Translations under genes and position numbers: made by a program
Assembly: GCA_016841745.1 (NCBI GenBank)
Contig: JAENYO010000002.1
Coordinates: 124,001 to 188,000 of the forward strand
Source: Acetomicrobium hydrogeniformans
GTDB taxonomy: Bacteria; Synergistota; Synergistia; Synergistales; JAFGMB01
DNA length: 64,000 nucleotides
Direction of reading: 5' to 3'
Shown here: in pieces, positions 18,140 through 28,084 of the stretch
Position numbering within the stretch: the first letter of the stretch is position 1
Layout: each line of letters starts with the position of its first letter
Notes under the pieces: generated by a model
Told to the model about the DNA's origin: nothing
The model's database searches: none
Seen by the model: only the letters and a program-made list of their open reading frames with translations

Positions 18140-20206
18140 CTAAGGCTTGCTTTTCAAAAGGATCAGTAGTGGTGCTATCAGGAGTATCATGTTATGGAAT
18201 CCGGAGATCGAAGAACATCCCCCTCCTCCGCCTCCTGAAGTGACAAGATCTGGATTACCGTCTTCTGCCTTTGTGGTGAAGTGAAGTATATCTCCCTCGA
18301 TCGTCGAGGAAACAAGATCCCTTTCAGGATCCGAAAAATGTGTGACCACTCTCCAGTAATATGTCGTATCATAGTCCAGGCCTGTAACGTTTAAGGAAGA
18401 AAATGACGTGCCAGAGACAATAAGGACATTGCTGTTCATTGATGTGACAGCATCCTCATCAGAGCTGAAATAGACATCAAAGGTTGATCCCTCCATGTCA
18501 TAGGTCCAGGACAGTGTTAGTTCTGTATTTTGGGCGGTAGCATTATTGACAGGGGAGTTATCGTATGCTTTCAGTGTTACCGTTTTCAGTCTCCATGTTG
18601 TCCCTATGGTAGATGTTTCCCCGCTGTGAAGGTCTACTCTCCAGAAATAACAGGTATCATAGGAAAGCTTGTAGCCAAGATCTTCTTCAATGTCTGGTAG
18701 TCCTGTTGAAGATGCGGCTGGATCTTTCGATATTTTCACAAAGGTATCATCAGTTGCCCCGAACCATAGATCATATGAAACAGGATCCAGAGCGCTATCC
18801 CATGAAAGAACAACATCAAAGGCGACGTGTTCCTCCCCGTTTTCCGGGTCGGGGCCATATGTCATATCAGCTATTACTGAGGGAGAAAGAACTTTTCCAG
18901 CCATGACATTTACTGGTTCATCTTCATAGGTTGAGGATGCCAGATCAGATAAAGGCACTAGAATGTAATCATCTTCTGTTCCCCTATAGTCGGACAGGAA
19001 GGAAGTAGTAACATTTACTCCGCCAATGGCATTGATAAGAAGATTTCTCACTTCCCAGTATTCCAGGGTCGGTTCAATAGCCCATACCAGGCCTGCAATA
19101 CCTGCAGTGAATGGACCGGCAAAGGAAGTTCCATCCACAGTTACGTATGATCCTGTCCGATCTGTGGTGTAGATGGAAGATCCGGGAGCAGCTACTTCAA
19201 CCCGGAGATCTCCATAATTGGAAAATCCTGAAAGGACCCCGTTGCTTCCTGCAGAGGCTGCAGCGACATAATTATTAGATTCGTTCCATGTGGGATAGAC
19301 ATATATCACATCTGCATCGATTCCGTCATTGCCTGCAGAACCAACAAAGAGGATTTCGTGATCTTTAAGATTTGTGAAGAGAACATCAAAAAAATCGGCC
19401 AGTTCATTATCAGAAGTCAGGGATGCGCTGGAATTATAACTCAGGTTGATGATGATATTTGTTCCAGCCAGATCTCCTTCTTTCAGTCCCATAATATAGT
19501 CACATGCCGCTGTGAGACAGCTGATTGAAAGGCCGCCGCTGTTCGTTGCTGATCTTATGGGAACCACCTTGAGGGATGATGCAACCCCTGTAGTGGAACC
19601 CACGATGATTCCCGTTACTTCAGAACCATGGCCCTGGTAGTCAGTGACTATATCATCGGAGTCAACTCCGCCAAGGTATGTGTCGTAGAAATGTCTGGCA
19701 TAGGTCATATCAAGATTATCAGTCAGATCCGGATGGTCCGTATCTACTCCTGTATCCAGTACAAAGATCAGGACAGAGGAGGGATCGGCACCCGTTTCAA
19801 TGGCATATTCCTGCAGAGGCTGTGCCTTTAGAACGTGCCAGGGCATTTCTGATAATGACTGTTCTCTCAGATCTGTTTTCTCAGTTGAATGGTATAGCAT
19901 GACATCAGATCTTATAATAATAAGATCCGGTCTTTCGCTTCTCAGCTTTGCGGCTGTTCCCGCCTCCAGATCGGTCATGGCAGCTCCCAGGAAAGGGTAA
20001 GTCTGCTTTATTTTTTCAGGAGCTATGCCAGCCTTTATCAGCTTGTAGGAAGCGCTCTTTTCAAGAGTCGTTCTACCTGAAAGCACATCCAACGGTCGGG
20101 AAAGAACAAGATAGCTGTCAGCCCATGATGGAAGTGTCAAAAAGATCAGGATAAGAATAGTCAGAATTGAACGGGTAAGGGTAGATCTTTCCTTCAATGC
20201 ACTCAC
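18140..20206 (-). CDS. S8 subtilisin-like protease with Synerg-CTERM surface-sorting tail
   Basis: 688 aa. Signal peptide (residues 8-30), I9-like propeptide (about 31-110), then an S8 catalytic domain with Asp151 (VLDTGVD), His193 (QGHGSEVTG) and Ser361 (DGTSFAGP). Two Fn3-like modules follow (LSWDSALDPVSYDLWFG and LSWTYDMEGSTFDVYF). The C-terminus is a Synerg-CTERM signal: SGGGGGGCSSIS, a hydrophobic helix, LLKSKP. It should be an exported, surface-anchored or released endopeptidase. That suits a peptide-fermenting organism. The start is GTG 20206 or TTG 20197. The RBS CTGGAGA favours the latter in spacing. Confidence 0.92.
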   Translation of the reverse strand: MSALKERSTLTRSILTILILIFLTLPSWADSYLVLSRPLDVLSGRTTLEKSASYKLIKAGIAPEKIKQTYPFLGAAMTDLEAGTAAKLRSERPDLIIIRSDVMLYHSTEKTDLREQSLSEMPWHVLKAQPLQEYAIETGADPSSVLIFVLDTGVDTDHPDLTDNLDMTYARHFYDTYLGGVDSDDIVTDYQGHGSEVTGIIVGSTTGVASSLKVVPIRSATNSGGLSISCLTAACDYIMGLKEGDLAGTNIIINLSYNSSASLTSDNELADFFDVLFTNLKDHEILFVGSAGNDGIDADVIYVYPTWNESNNYVAAASAGSNGVLSGFSNYGDLRVEVAAPGSSIYTTDRTGSYVTVDGTSFAGPFTAGIAGLVWAIEPTLEYWEVRNLLINAIGGVNVTTSFLSDYRGTEDDYILVPLSDLASSTYEDEPVNVMAGKVLSPSVIADMTYGPDPENGEEHVAFDVVLSWDSALDPVSYDLWFGATDDTFVKISKDPAASSTGLPDIEEDLGYKLSYDTCYFWRVDLHSGETSTIGTTWRLKTVTLKAYDNSPVNNATAQNTELTLSWTYDMEGSTFDVYFSSDEDAVTSMNSNVLIVSGTSFSSLNVTGLDYDTTYYWRVVTHFSDPERDLVSSTIEGDILHFTTKAEDGNPDLVTSGGGGGGCSSISGFHNMILLIAPLLILLKSKP

Positions 20207-20378
20207 TCTCCAGTTTTAAAATAATGGTACAGTCTCCTGAACAACCACTGGTTAAGTCTTTTCTTTTTTAATTCTAATGGAAAAAAATTATAAAGCCATG
20301 ATCTTCATAAAAAATATTCACTGAATATAAAAAGGAAGGGGCTTAAAGCCCCTTCCAAAGTGTGTTTTTAAAACCAGG

Positions 20379-23072
20379 TTATTTCTTTCCGATCATCAGT
20401 GCAAGAGGGGCAAGGAGCAGCAGCAGGGAAGGTGTGAATGTAGCAACCCCGCAAGATCCTCCGCCGGAGGATCTTGACGTGCCTGAATTGACTGCAAAGG
20501 GCTCAACTGCCCAATCGCTGAATCTGATGGTATTTTCCTCTTCAATGAAAAGGACTGTAACTTCCGCGGGGATTAATGGTTCTGTGATGGTGAAGGGATA
20601 ATAGGTGCCATCAACTCCCACCAGGAAGCTTCCAAGGGAATCTCCATTCCCGTCTGCAGGATCTCCGTTTACCGGATCAAGGAAGAATGTTTCTTCTTCT
20701 GGGGCAAGTGGCAGATTCTCGGGCAGTGCATAGGAAGCCGGGCCGCTGTCGTCACCCCACCAGTTATTGCTGGCGTCGAGAATATAGTTATCATCAAGGG
20801 TGAGCACCTGTTCAGTAAGTTCCTGAACAGCTCTTGCCGTAGCAAGAACACCGAAATTACCGTTATCTTCGATGTTGTTCTCGCTAAGAGTTATTCCTTG
20901 GGATGCATCAATAACCAGTACTCCGCCGCAGAGGAAATCGGCAGCTGTAATGCCTTCAAATATATATTCATCGAAGATAGCTGGTCTGTCTTCCTGGTTC
21001 GTTCCATTACCCGTGATGCTGTTGAGATAGATGTCAAGTTCGGGGTATATGTCACCGGAGACAATGAATGGAGGGATAAACTCATTAAGGAGCCAGTCTC
21101 CCACTCCGATATGAGCCATTCCTAAAAGAGCGTTGTCATCAAATAAGTTATCGTGGATCTCTCCCTTTACGGAAAGGGCGGAGATCATGCCTATGTGGTT
21201 GCTGCTGAAGGAGTTTCCAGACACATCGCCGAGTTCGAGCTTGTTTTCAGCACTCATAAAATCTTCACGCATGAGGTCCTCGACAATAGGAACGACGATC
21301 TTGCCAGCCCCTACGAGGGTCATACCGCAGATGTTGCCTTCAACTGTGTTGTTGGTGATGTCTATGTTCTGTATATCTTCGATTATTCCCGTATCGATGC
21401 CAGTGATTCCCAGAAGTGTTCCGGTCACTGAATTATCATCGATACTGATGTTCCTTGCACCGTCAAGAAGAACTATGCCCGCAAGTGAAATGTCGTCAAG
21501 ATCAGGTCCATCTGTTGAGGGAAGGATGGCAAGGGGACCGTTGTCTGCAGTGCGCTGTCCAAGGGCAATGGCCTGTCCTGTTACTTGTTCAGGGCTGAAC
21601 AGGAATTCATGAACACCTTCGATGGGACCGCTGCCCGTTATGGTGTTTCCGGAAACGTTAAGGGTTCCCAGCTGGTCGATAAGGAATGGGTCTTCATAAT
21701 TCCCGGCATAAAGAGGGGCCCCCATTATTGTAGATATTGCGGAACTGATATCAAATTTCTGAAGGGCAAAGAGCATGGAGACTCCCGTTATGCCGTTGAA
21801 CTCGTTATCAGTGATATAACTGTCTGAGAAGTCCCCAAGACAGACCATACCAGCTATAAGGTCCCCGCTCAGTACGTTTTCAGAGAAAGTCATGTCCACT
21901 TTCCCTGCGAGAAGGGCGCCTATCATGTTGTTGTTGATATTCTGTCCGGATACGTGAAGCTTTACAGGGGTGTCGTTGAGTGATATCTGTCCAGAATCTA
22001 CATAGACTTCCGGAAGTGGGTCAGCATATAGGTCTGCTGAAACAAGCAGAAGAGCATCGAGACCGCCTACTGCAGTAATACCTACCACGTTATCAGTGAT
22101 ATTGTTGACCCCTTCCAGGCTGAGTCCGCTTCCGGCTTCAACTGCTGATGGTATGAGATCCAGTTCTTCCAATTGAGAAAGATCCAGATTGATGTTCTTG
22201 GCAGTGATAACCCCGAAGAAGTTACTGGATACAGTATTGTCATAGATCCTTACCTGGTCATCCACTCCGTTGGCAACCACTATTCCTGTGAATGGTCCCG
22301 GGAATCCCAGAAGGCTCCTTTGATCATATGAGCCAGTGAGGGAGGCAGGGTTCGTAAGGGATGTCAGGAAATCGTAAAGGGTGGTGTTAATAGCCTGGCT
22401 GCTCAGTGCTTCTCCGGCAAGTTCTGAGGAGATCATGGAAAATTCCGGATTACCCACCAGTTGGTTATTGTGGATATCCGCAGTGATCCCCTGTCCCAGA
22501 AGGGCCACACCAGCATACCAGTAGCTGTTCATGGAACATTCGTTCATTGTCAGATGGGTGGGAAGAGGTTCCTCATCAATCGTGGCAAAGAAGTCCGAAT
22601 TTATTTCTCCAAGGTGTTTGAATATCTCGTCCCAGTTTGTAGCCACTACTCCGGCTATAAAATCTCCGCTGATCACGCAATCGGTAAGTGTAAGATCTAC
22701 ATTCCCGCCAGCTATGACTGCAATGGAAGTATAGTCATTTGCCGGGTTGTTATTGAACTCGATATTAGAAATGGATACTTCGGGTGCGCTATCGCCATCG
22801 CTGTGTACAGCAATTATTGGTACATCTTCTTCAAAATAGGCATCATTACTGGAAACAAGGATGACTCCATCCTGGCCCAGAAGGCTTACGCTGTAGTCAA
22901 TATCAAGATTGCCATAATAAGTTCCTGTTGTAAGTGTTATTTCGGTATCTCCTTCGGCCAGTGCATTTTGGAGCTCTTCCATGTCATTAACTGTTCTGGC
23001 ATTGGCAATGGAAGCAAAAGAAATAAGCAAAATACATAACAGGCATATTCCAAGATATTTGGGTCTTCTCAT
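20379..23072 (-). CDS. Large right-handed beta-helix surface protein with Synerg-CTERM tail
   Basis: 897 aa from ATG 23072, preceded by AAGGAGAG; the track start at 23129 lies upstream of that RBS. Signal peptide, then NosD/PbH1-type parallel beta-helix repeats rich in N-x-[IV] ladders (for example ISNIEFNNN, ITDNEFNGI, LSENNIEDNG). A C-terminal beta domain and the tail RSSGGGSCGVATFTPS plus hydrophobic helix and GKK (Synerg-CTERM) complete it. Such helices bind or cleave polysaccharides or act as adhesins. A c-di-GMP-II riboswitch lies about 230 nt upstream, so expression should respond to c-di-GMP. It is not a close paralogue of the five 44-60 kb proteins. Confidence 0.9.
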   Translation of the reverse strand: MRRPKYLGICLLCILLISFASIANARTVNDMEELQNALAEGDTEITLTTGTYYGNLDIDYSVSLLGQDGVILVSSNDAYFEEDVPIIAVHSDGDSAPEVSISNIEFNNNPANDYTSIAVIAGGNVDLTLTDCVISGDFIAGVVATNWDEIFKHLGEINSDFFATIDEEPLPTHLTMNECSMNSYWYAGVALLGQGITADIHNNQLVGNPEFSMISSELAGEALSSQAINTTLYDFLTSLTNPASLTGSYDQRSLLGFPGPFTGIVVANGVDDQVRIYDNTVSSNFFGVITAKNINLDLSQLEELDLIPSAVEAGSGLSLEGVNNITDNVVGITAVGGLDALLLVSADLYADPLPEVYVDSGQISLNDTPVKLHVSGQNINNNMIGALLAGKVDMTFSENVLSGDLIAGMVCLGDFSDSYITDNEFNGITGVSMLFALQKFDISSAISTIMGAPLYAGNYEDPFLIDQLGTLNVSGNTITGSGPIEGVHEFLFSPEQVTGQAIALGQRTADNGPLAILPSTDGPDLDDISLAGIVLLDGARNISIDDNSVTGTLLGITGIDTGIIEDIQNIDITNNTVEGNICGMTLVGAGKIVVPIVEDLMREDFMSAENKLELGDVSGNSFSSNHIGMISALSVKGEIHDNLFDDNALLGMAHIGVGDWLLNEFIPPFIVSGDIYPELDIYLNSITGNGTNQEDRPAIFDEYIFEGITAADFLCGGVLVIDASQGITLSENNIEDNGNFGVLATARAVQELTEQVLTLDDNYILDASNNWWGDDSGPASYALPENLPLAPEEETFFLDPVNGDPADGNGDSLGSFLVGVDGTYYPFTITEPLIPAEVTVLFIEEENTIRFSDWAVEPFAVNSGTSRSSGGGSCGVATFTPSLLLLLAPLALMIGKK

Positions 23073-23302
23073 CAAATTCACTCTCCTTAGCTGCAAAAAA
23101 AAGAATATTAACGGGGGCAACAGATCCACGATTCCAACTTTTATGTTTGGTGAGGTTACGACCTCCTTTCGGATTACCCTGATAATTGGGGAGACAATAC
23201 AATCACTTACTCACAACAACCTGACCAGGTCTCTTTGAAGAAACCTGTACAGGCACGCTATGAACAAAGTACATTTCGATTTGACCAATATAAGTAATAA
23301 GG

Positions 23303-23392
23303 AGAAGGATCCGGTTGCGCTAATGGCTCAACCTGTCCCAAGCGCCCACGTAGGGGGCAGGTTTCATAGCCTATCCGACCGAGCTTGACTAT
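23303..23392 (-). promoter_or_regulatory. c-di-GMP-II riboswitch
   Basis: Read on the minus strand the element contains the conserved c-di-GMP-II core as I recall it: GGA then AUGAAACC on the 5' side, GGGCGCUU in the middle, and UUAGCGCAACCGG at the 3' side. GCGCU/AGCGC closes one helix. AACCTGCCC can pair with GGGACAGGTT as the pseudoknot that in Clostridium is formed by AUGGGU/ACUCAU. It lies upstream of the beta-helix surface gene. A hairpin CAGGTTTCT/AGAGACCTG about 60-80 nt downstream may belong to the expression platform. Confidence 0.8.
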
Positions 23393-23399
23393 TTTTTGA

Positions 23400-24609
23400 A
23401 ATAAAAAGAGCCAGTAACTCTTAAAGATATATTGATAACGGAAGGTGAATCATGAAAATGATAACAAAGTTCGCTTTTTTAAGATTCTATAGCTCATTCT
23501 CCATGAAAATTCATAAGCCATGCATGACTTTTCTCTTAACTTGACTGGGACTTTAGACTCATCTTAATTTATTGACATTATCAGTATAGCAGTTAAAGCA
23601 TCATAGCTTTATTTATCTTGCTCAAATCCTGATAATTTTAATAAGACTATCGGTGGATATTCTGAAAAGAATCATAATAAAAAAATCTGGATATCCCTGT
23701 CTGATATATAATTTTGATATTTTCTTAAATATTATTCTTGTCCAAAATAGATTTCAGGAAACATGTAAAGTCCCCGAATCCGTGGAGTATCACTAGATTG
23801 CCAAGACACAAAAATATCCAGATCAAAGGGATAGAGGGAAAGAAATGCTCAAGGTGCAGACATACTCTCATCGATTCTTGGAGAAACTTTCCGTACGAAC
23901 TTTGAAAAAGGGTGTTCAAATGCAAGGCAGAGTCATATGTCAAAGGCTTTCGATGCTGGACTAAGCTTGTGGCAATACTTTGTTGCCGTCTGAAACATGC
24001 ACATTTCAGGAGAGTGCCATAGATCTTGCAGATGTAATGACAAAATCTCGTTTTCCAGGAATAAATGTGTTACCAGGAAAACCTACTCTTTCCTAAGTCA
24101 ACGAACACTGGTTTTGCGAGTTTTACTGTGACTTGTTCTGGTGCGTCCTGAATCATTTTGAGTCCGGACAAGGTATTGCCTGCAACAAGAGTCAGTTCCA
24201 TTTCAGGAACAAGCTGTTTTTCTTCGACCCACTCCTTGTTTCTGTGGCTGTTTTTACGTAGGAACACATTATTATCAGGAAATTTTTCAAGGGGGCATAA
24301 TATCCCTTTTTCCATATTTCCGTATTATTCAACTATAGAGCCTTAAGGATAAGGTACAGCAGTATATATAATTCAATATTTCTGTAGTATTTTAATAAAT
24401 ACTTTCACTAAACTGTTGTCTTGGCAGCATAAGTCAACTAAAATAGAACTAATATATCTTTCTGAATTCTGCTTTAGTATTATTTCCCTTGAGTTATTCC
24501 TGTTATTCTCTTTCTCCAGGCTTGTTTTAACAACATTTACCCATCCAGTCCTCCAGGGCGTTTCAGTATTTTTAAGGCAGTTGAGTTTGATAAAAAAGAG
24601 GTGGAGAGG
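23400..24609. other. Gene-poor 1.2-kb region with possible decayed genes
   Basis: AT-rich sequence between two surface-protein genes. Minus-strand open stretches at 24070-24315 (reading PEMELTLVAGNTLSGLKMIQ) and 23725-23943 look protein-like but are broken, lack convincing RBSs and match no family I know. They could be relics of one degraded gene. The second copy of the 56-bp repeat lies at 24241. Confidence 0.35.
24241..24296. repeat. 56-bp dispersed repeat, copy 2
   Basis: Near match to 18043-18098 (TCTGTGGCTG, ACGTAGGAACACATTATTA, TTCAAGGGGG). It continues into a weaker G-rich/T-rich hairpin, so the terminator-like part has decayed. Confidence 0.65.
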
Positions 24610-26160
24610 ATGAAATGGTTTGGTAGAAGAGAAGGCTCGTTTGTTCTGTTCCTGACATTTTGTATTCTATTGTTTCCTTTTCCAGCAGTTTCTTTTCCCG
24701 CAAATCCAGTTCTGACAGACTCTTTTAATGATTGGAGCAATGCTGGGGAGAAAAATTTTTCAAGTGGTATTCCTGTAGCCTCAGAAGTTTTCCCGATTTG
24801 CTTTGAACCGGCAGATCTGGAAATAGTGAAGAAATTTAATATAATCCAAGGTGGGGAAATGTTGGAGGAAAGTGCCGTTCTTCCTGATACGGCAGATCTG
24901 CTGAAATACATGCCGCCCGTTTCATCCCAGCTTTACCAGGACTGTACAACATTTGCTCTAGCCTATTACTGTACTTCCTACTGGAATTTCAGGAGTAGAG
25001 GTTTATCTCCCGGGAAGGATAACCGTTATCTGGGATCTTCGTTATATTTGTTTAACCAGTGTAACGGAGGCAGCAATGTTCCAATATCTTTTGCCACTCC
25101 CTATTATTTAACGCAACTTAACGGGTGCTCGTCTCTCAGTACCTTTTCTCCGGGCAATTATTCATCATTGCCCGGTATAGAAATTCAGATACAATCTTTA
25201 CAACAGAGAACCTCAGATCTGGAATATATTTATATTTCCAGGAATTACGCCGGAAAGGAGCAATATGATCCGGGTGGAGAGCCTTTGTCCTTGTCAGACA
25301 TCCACAATATCAAATATTATCTCTCTAAAGATATTCCGGTAATTGCCTCGATCTATATTTATCCTTCCTTCTTTGATGCTTCGAGTCTCTCCTCAGCATC
25401 TGTCTACTATGGTCCCTCCAAACCCTATCCTGAACCTTCAAGTATCCATTCCATAACCATCGCAGGTTATATCGATGATCCGGAAGCTCCTGGCGGGGGA
25501 TTTTTCTATCTTCGTAATTCATGGGGTTCTGGTTGGGGATCAGCGGGAGACTGCTGGGTTACTTATGATTTTATGAAAGAGCATTCCATTGAAGCCTATC
25601 CTGTTAAGGGGCTTCAGATCTATAGCCCTGCATTTTTCCTTGTTCTTCAGGTGGAGCATCTTCACAGGGGTGATCTTAAAGTAGAAGTTCTTGTAGATGG
25701 GGAAAATATTCATACCTATAGTCCCTATGATATGGATGTTGGCGATTCAAGGGAAAATCTTGATTTAGTAATTGATCTTACGGATCACATTACAAACAGG
25801 ACTGATGTTATTGACCTGAAAGTCTCAGATATGTCAAAGGATAAGACGGGAATAATCAGGGAAGCCTTGCTGGTCCATATATTGTCGGATGTACATATGT
25901 CTGCTTCAGATACGGACCCTCCAAAGATGGTTGCGGTGGAATTTGAGATTGAAAACCCCGAAATTTCAGATGAGGGTTCTGTTCGTGGAACTATTATTTT
26001 AGATGAAGTAGAGTTCGTCGAGGTAGAACCCATTCCTGAGCCTGATCAGGTTCAAGTTAATAATGGAGGAGGCTCGGGTGGCGGTTGCAATGTTACTGCC
26101 AGAACCATTTTCATGGTATTCCTTCTCATTCCAGCTTTTATTCTCTATCACAAAAGGTAA
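24610..26160 (+). CDS. Papain-like (C1A) cysteine protease with Synerg-CTERM tail
   Basis: 516 aa from ATG 24610. Signal peptide, a short pro-region, then a C1A fold with Cys112 (QLYQDCTTFALAYY), His280 (SSIHSITIAGY) and Asn303 (LRNSWGSGWG). The usual CGSCW around the nucleophile is replaced by DCTTFA, a known variation in bacterial C1A members. A beta domain follows, then NNGGGSGGGCNVTARTIF, a hydrophobic helix and YHKR, i.e. Synerg-CTERM. With the subtilase at 18.1 kb it suggests surface digestion of peptides. A shared terminator separates it from the convergent betaine-binding protein gene. Confidence 0.88.
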   Translation: MKWFGRREGSFVLFLTFCILLFPFPAVSFPANPVLTDSFNDWSNAGEKNFSSGIPVASEVFPICFEPADLEIVKKFNIIQGGEMLEESAVLPDTADLLKYMPPVSSQLYQDCTTFALAYYCTSYWNFRSRGLSPGKDNRYLGSSLYLFNQCNGGSNVPISFATPYYLTQLNGCSSLSTFSPGNYSSLPGIEIQIQSLQQRTSDLEYIYISRNYAGKEQYDPGGEPLSLSDIHNIKYYLSKDIPVIASIYIYPSFFDASSLSSASVYYGPSKPYPEPSSIHSITIAGYIDDPEAPGGGFFYLRNSWGSGWGSAGDCWVTYDFMKEHSIEAYPVKGLQIYSPAFFLVLQVEHLHRGDLKVEVLVDGENIHTYSPYDMDVGDSRENLDLVIDLTDHITNRTDVIDLKVSDMSKDKTGIIREALLVHILSDVHMSASDTDPPKMVAVEFEIENPEISDEGSVRGTIILDEVEFVEVEPIPEPDQVQVNNGGGSGGGCNVTARTIFMVFLLIPAFILYHKR

Positions 26161-26179
26161 CATGTTTCTTTCCCCTATT

Positions 26180-26219
26180 AACATTTAAAGGCGAGTCTAT
26201 TGACTCGCCTTTAAATGTT
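26180..26219. terminator. Bidirectional terminator
   Basis: Perfect 18-bp arms (AACATTTAAAGGCGAGTC and complement) with a TATT loop between the convergent protease and binding-protein genes. Confidence 0.93.
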
Positions 26220-26225
26220 ATCAGG

Positions 26226-27221
26226 TTATTTCAGTTTTTCTTCGATGGTCTTTACCTTCTCGGGGTCTCCTATCCATCCCTTCCACTGTTCCATGTTTTC
26301 TTTCAGGAACCAGAGGGCTGCTTTTTCTGCTGAATTATCGTGATCTTTCATCCATGCTAAAGCCTGGTTGGTCTGATCCAGGGTCATGTGGTATCTCTCA
26401 AGAAGCCCCTTGATTTCCTGGTTCCTGGAAAACCATTCGGCATTTATGGCCTTGGCTACAGTGTATGAAGGAGATGCACAACCGTGGTTCTTTTCCCAGA
26501 TTTCCGGGTTATGGGAAGGTTCCTCGATCATTACCATGTCCAGCTGTCCGAGCAGGGGAGTGGGTTCCCAGTAGTAGGCTATAACTGGTTCTCCTTTGTC
26601 ATAGGCGGCTTTTATAGCGGTGGCAAGGGCAGTTGCAGAACCTGGATCAAAGGGTTCCATAAATTCCTTGAGCCCGTATGCATCTATCTTGTCTATGTTA
26701 ATAGTGTGGGCAGACCATCCTGTCGGAGCATTGTAGAATCGTCCTTTTTTCGGGTTTTCCCGGTTCTTGAAGATATTCCAGTATTTCTTGAGGTCTTCTA
26801 CACTTTTAAGGTCCGGGGTTATGGCCTCTATATTTCGTTCCTTATCTCCGTTCATTATATATCGGGGTACATACCATCCTGATGCGGCATTGGGAAAAAC
26901 TGTGCCGGCATTGAAAACCTTTCCTGTGGATGTGGCCTTTTCCCACCATTCCTTCTGGGCTTCGGTCCAGACTTCCATGATAATGTCCAGGTCACCTCGC
27001 TCCAGACCCAGGTAACCGGGCATGGTCTCTGAAAAAGTATATTCAGCTTTGTAATTCCAGCCCTCTTCAAGCAGAAAAGCCATCACCCTGTTATGGAACT
27101 GGATGCTGTCCCAGGACAGGTCACCGAATACTATAGTCTTATTCCCTGCAGCCAGGGATGGTGCCGTAATACCTGATACTATAAAAAGGCACAGAAATAC
27201 CACAAACAGCGAACGTTTCAT
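26226..27221 (-). CDS. Glycine betaine/choline-type ABC substrate-binding protein (OpuAC-like)
   Basis: 331 aa with a 25-residue signal peptide (SLFVVFLCLFIVSGITAPSLA). The OpuAC/ProX fold is seen in GDLSWDSIQFHNRVMAFLLE and MEVWTEAQKEWWEK, rich in the Trp residues that cage quaternary ammonium ligands. No ATPase or permease gene is adjacent, so it is an orphan that must work with a transporter elsewhere. ATG 27221 follows AAAGGAGG. It could bind betaine, carnitine or choline. Confidence 0.85.
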   Translation of the reverse strand: MKRSLFVVFLCLFIVSGITAPSLAAGNKTIVFGDLSWDSIQFHNRVMAFLLEEGWNYKAEYTFSETMPGYLGLERGDLDIIMEVWTEAQKEWWEKATSTGKVFNAGTVFPNAASGWYVPRYIMNGDKERNIEAITPDLKSVEDLKKYWNIFKNRENPKKGRFYNAPTGWSAHTINIDKIDAYGLKEFMEPFDPGSATALATAIKAAYDKGEPVIAYYWEPTPLLGQLDMVMIEEPSHNPEIWEKNHGCASPSYTVAKAINAEWFSRNQEIKGLLERYHMTLDQTNQALAWMKDHDNSAEKAALWFLKENMEQWKGWIGDPEKVKTIEEKLK

Positions 27222-27556
27222 CTCTTATTTCCTCCTTATATCCGTATTTTGACATCTATGACGTAAAACATTATCTCTATCTGCTAATGCTAAGAGGGTG
27301 TTATTCCAGATGTTGGAGTTTTTTCAGAATATTTTGTAACAGGGTGCAGGTGTTTTGCGAGACAAGGGTAAGTTATTAAATGTATTTTTAGTATATCATA
27401 TGGCCTTTTCATGAATCTTTATTCAACATCAGATTTTGATCGTTTTATTTAAAGTGATAGTCTTAATGTGAAAAAACTTTTTGCAGGCATGTCATGATCC
27501 TGGGTCTTTTCCCGTTTAGCTTTATGTAAGGCCCTTGAACAGAAGGAGAGCAGATT

Positions 27557-28084
27557 TTGAATGATGAAGAACTGATGGAACTTATACAAAATGATGACGA
27601 AACGGCATTCAGGATCCTTTATGCTCGATGGTCCAGGCGGATAATGTCCTATGCTTCCAGGGCTTTACAGGACAGACGGGAAGCAGAGGATATTGTCCAG
27701 GAGACATTTATGGCTCTTTTCAAGTCCCGAAAACGTTACGAGGCGAGGGACCGTTTCCCATCTTTCCTCTTCACAATCGCCGGAAATGCAGTGAGAAGCC
27801 GATTCCGTATCAAAAGGCCCATCCCGGTTGAAGATCCTGGCGAATTTGGTGAAGGACTTCATTATAGCCAGGATATAGAGGCAAAACTGGATATGGAAGA
27901 AGCTCTGAGTCAATTATCCTTTGAACAGAGAGAGGCCCTCCTTCTGGCAGTAATGGGGGGTATGAATTACAGGGAGATCGGAGTTATGACCGGAAGTTCT
28001 GAATCGGCAGTAGCCCAGAGAATATGCAGAGCCCGGCGGAGGCTTTACGACATAATGGTTCCACCGGAGGAGGTGGCGAAATAA
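27557..28084 (+). CDS. ECF-type RNA polymerase sigma factor
   Basis: 175 aa from TTG 27557 (AGAAGGAGAG upstream). Sigma region 2 (AEDIVQETFMALFKSRKRY) and region 4 (LSFEQREALLLAVMGGMNYR, then SSESAVAQRICRARRRL) are clear and no other domain is present, which defines an ECF sigma factor. It directly precedes its likely anti-sigma factor with no gap. The target regulon probably includes this operon and envelope genes. Confidence 0.92.
   Translation: MNDEELMELIQNDDETAFRILYARWSRRIMSYASRALQDRREAEDIVQETFMALFKSRKRYEARDRFPSFLFTIAGNAVRSRFRIKRPIPVEDPGEFGEGLHYSQDIEAKLDMEEALSQLSFEQREALLLAVMGGMNYREIGVMTGSSESAVAQRICRARRRLYDIMVPPEEVAK

Noticed and set aside
21133-21612. 159-aa plus-strand ORF antisense to the large beta-helix gene
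   Set aside because: Shadow of the beta-helix repeats; no RBS or recognisable domain.
23725-23943. 72-aa minus-strand ORF as a gene
   Set aside because: No RBS, no family and no intact neighbour; listed only as part of a possibly decayed region.
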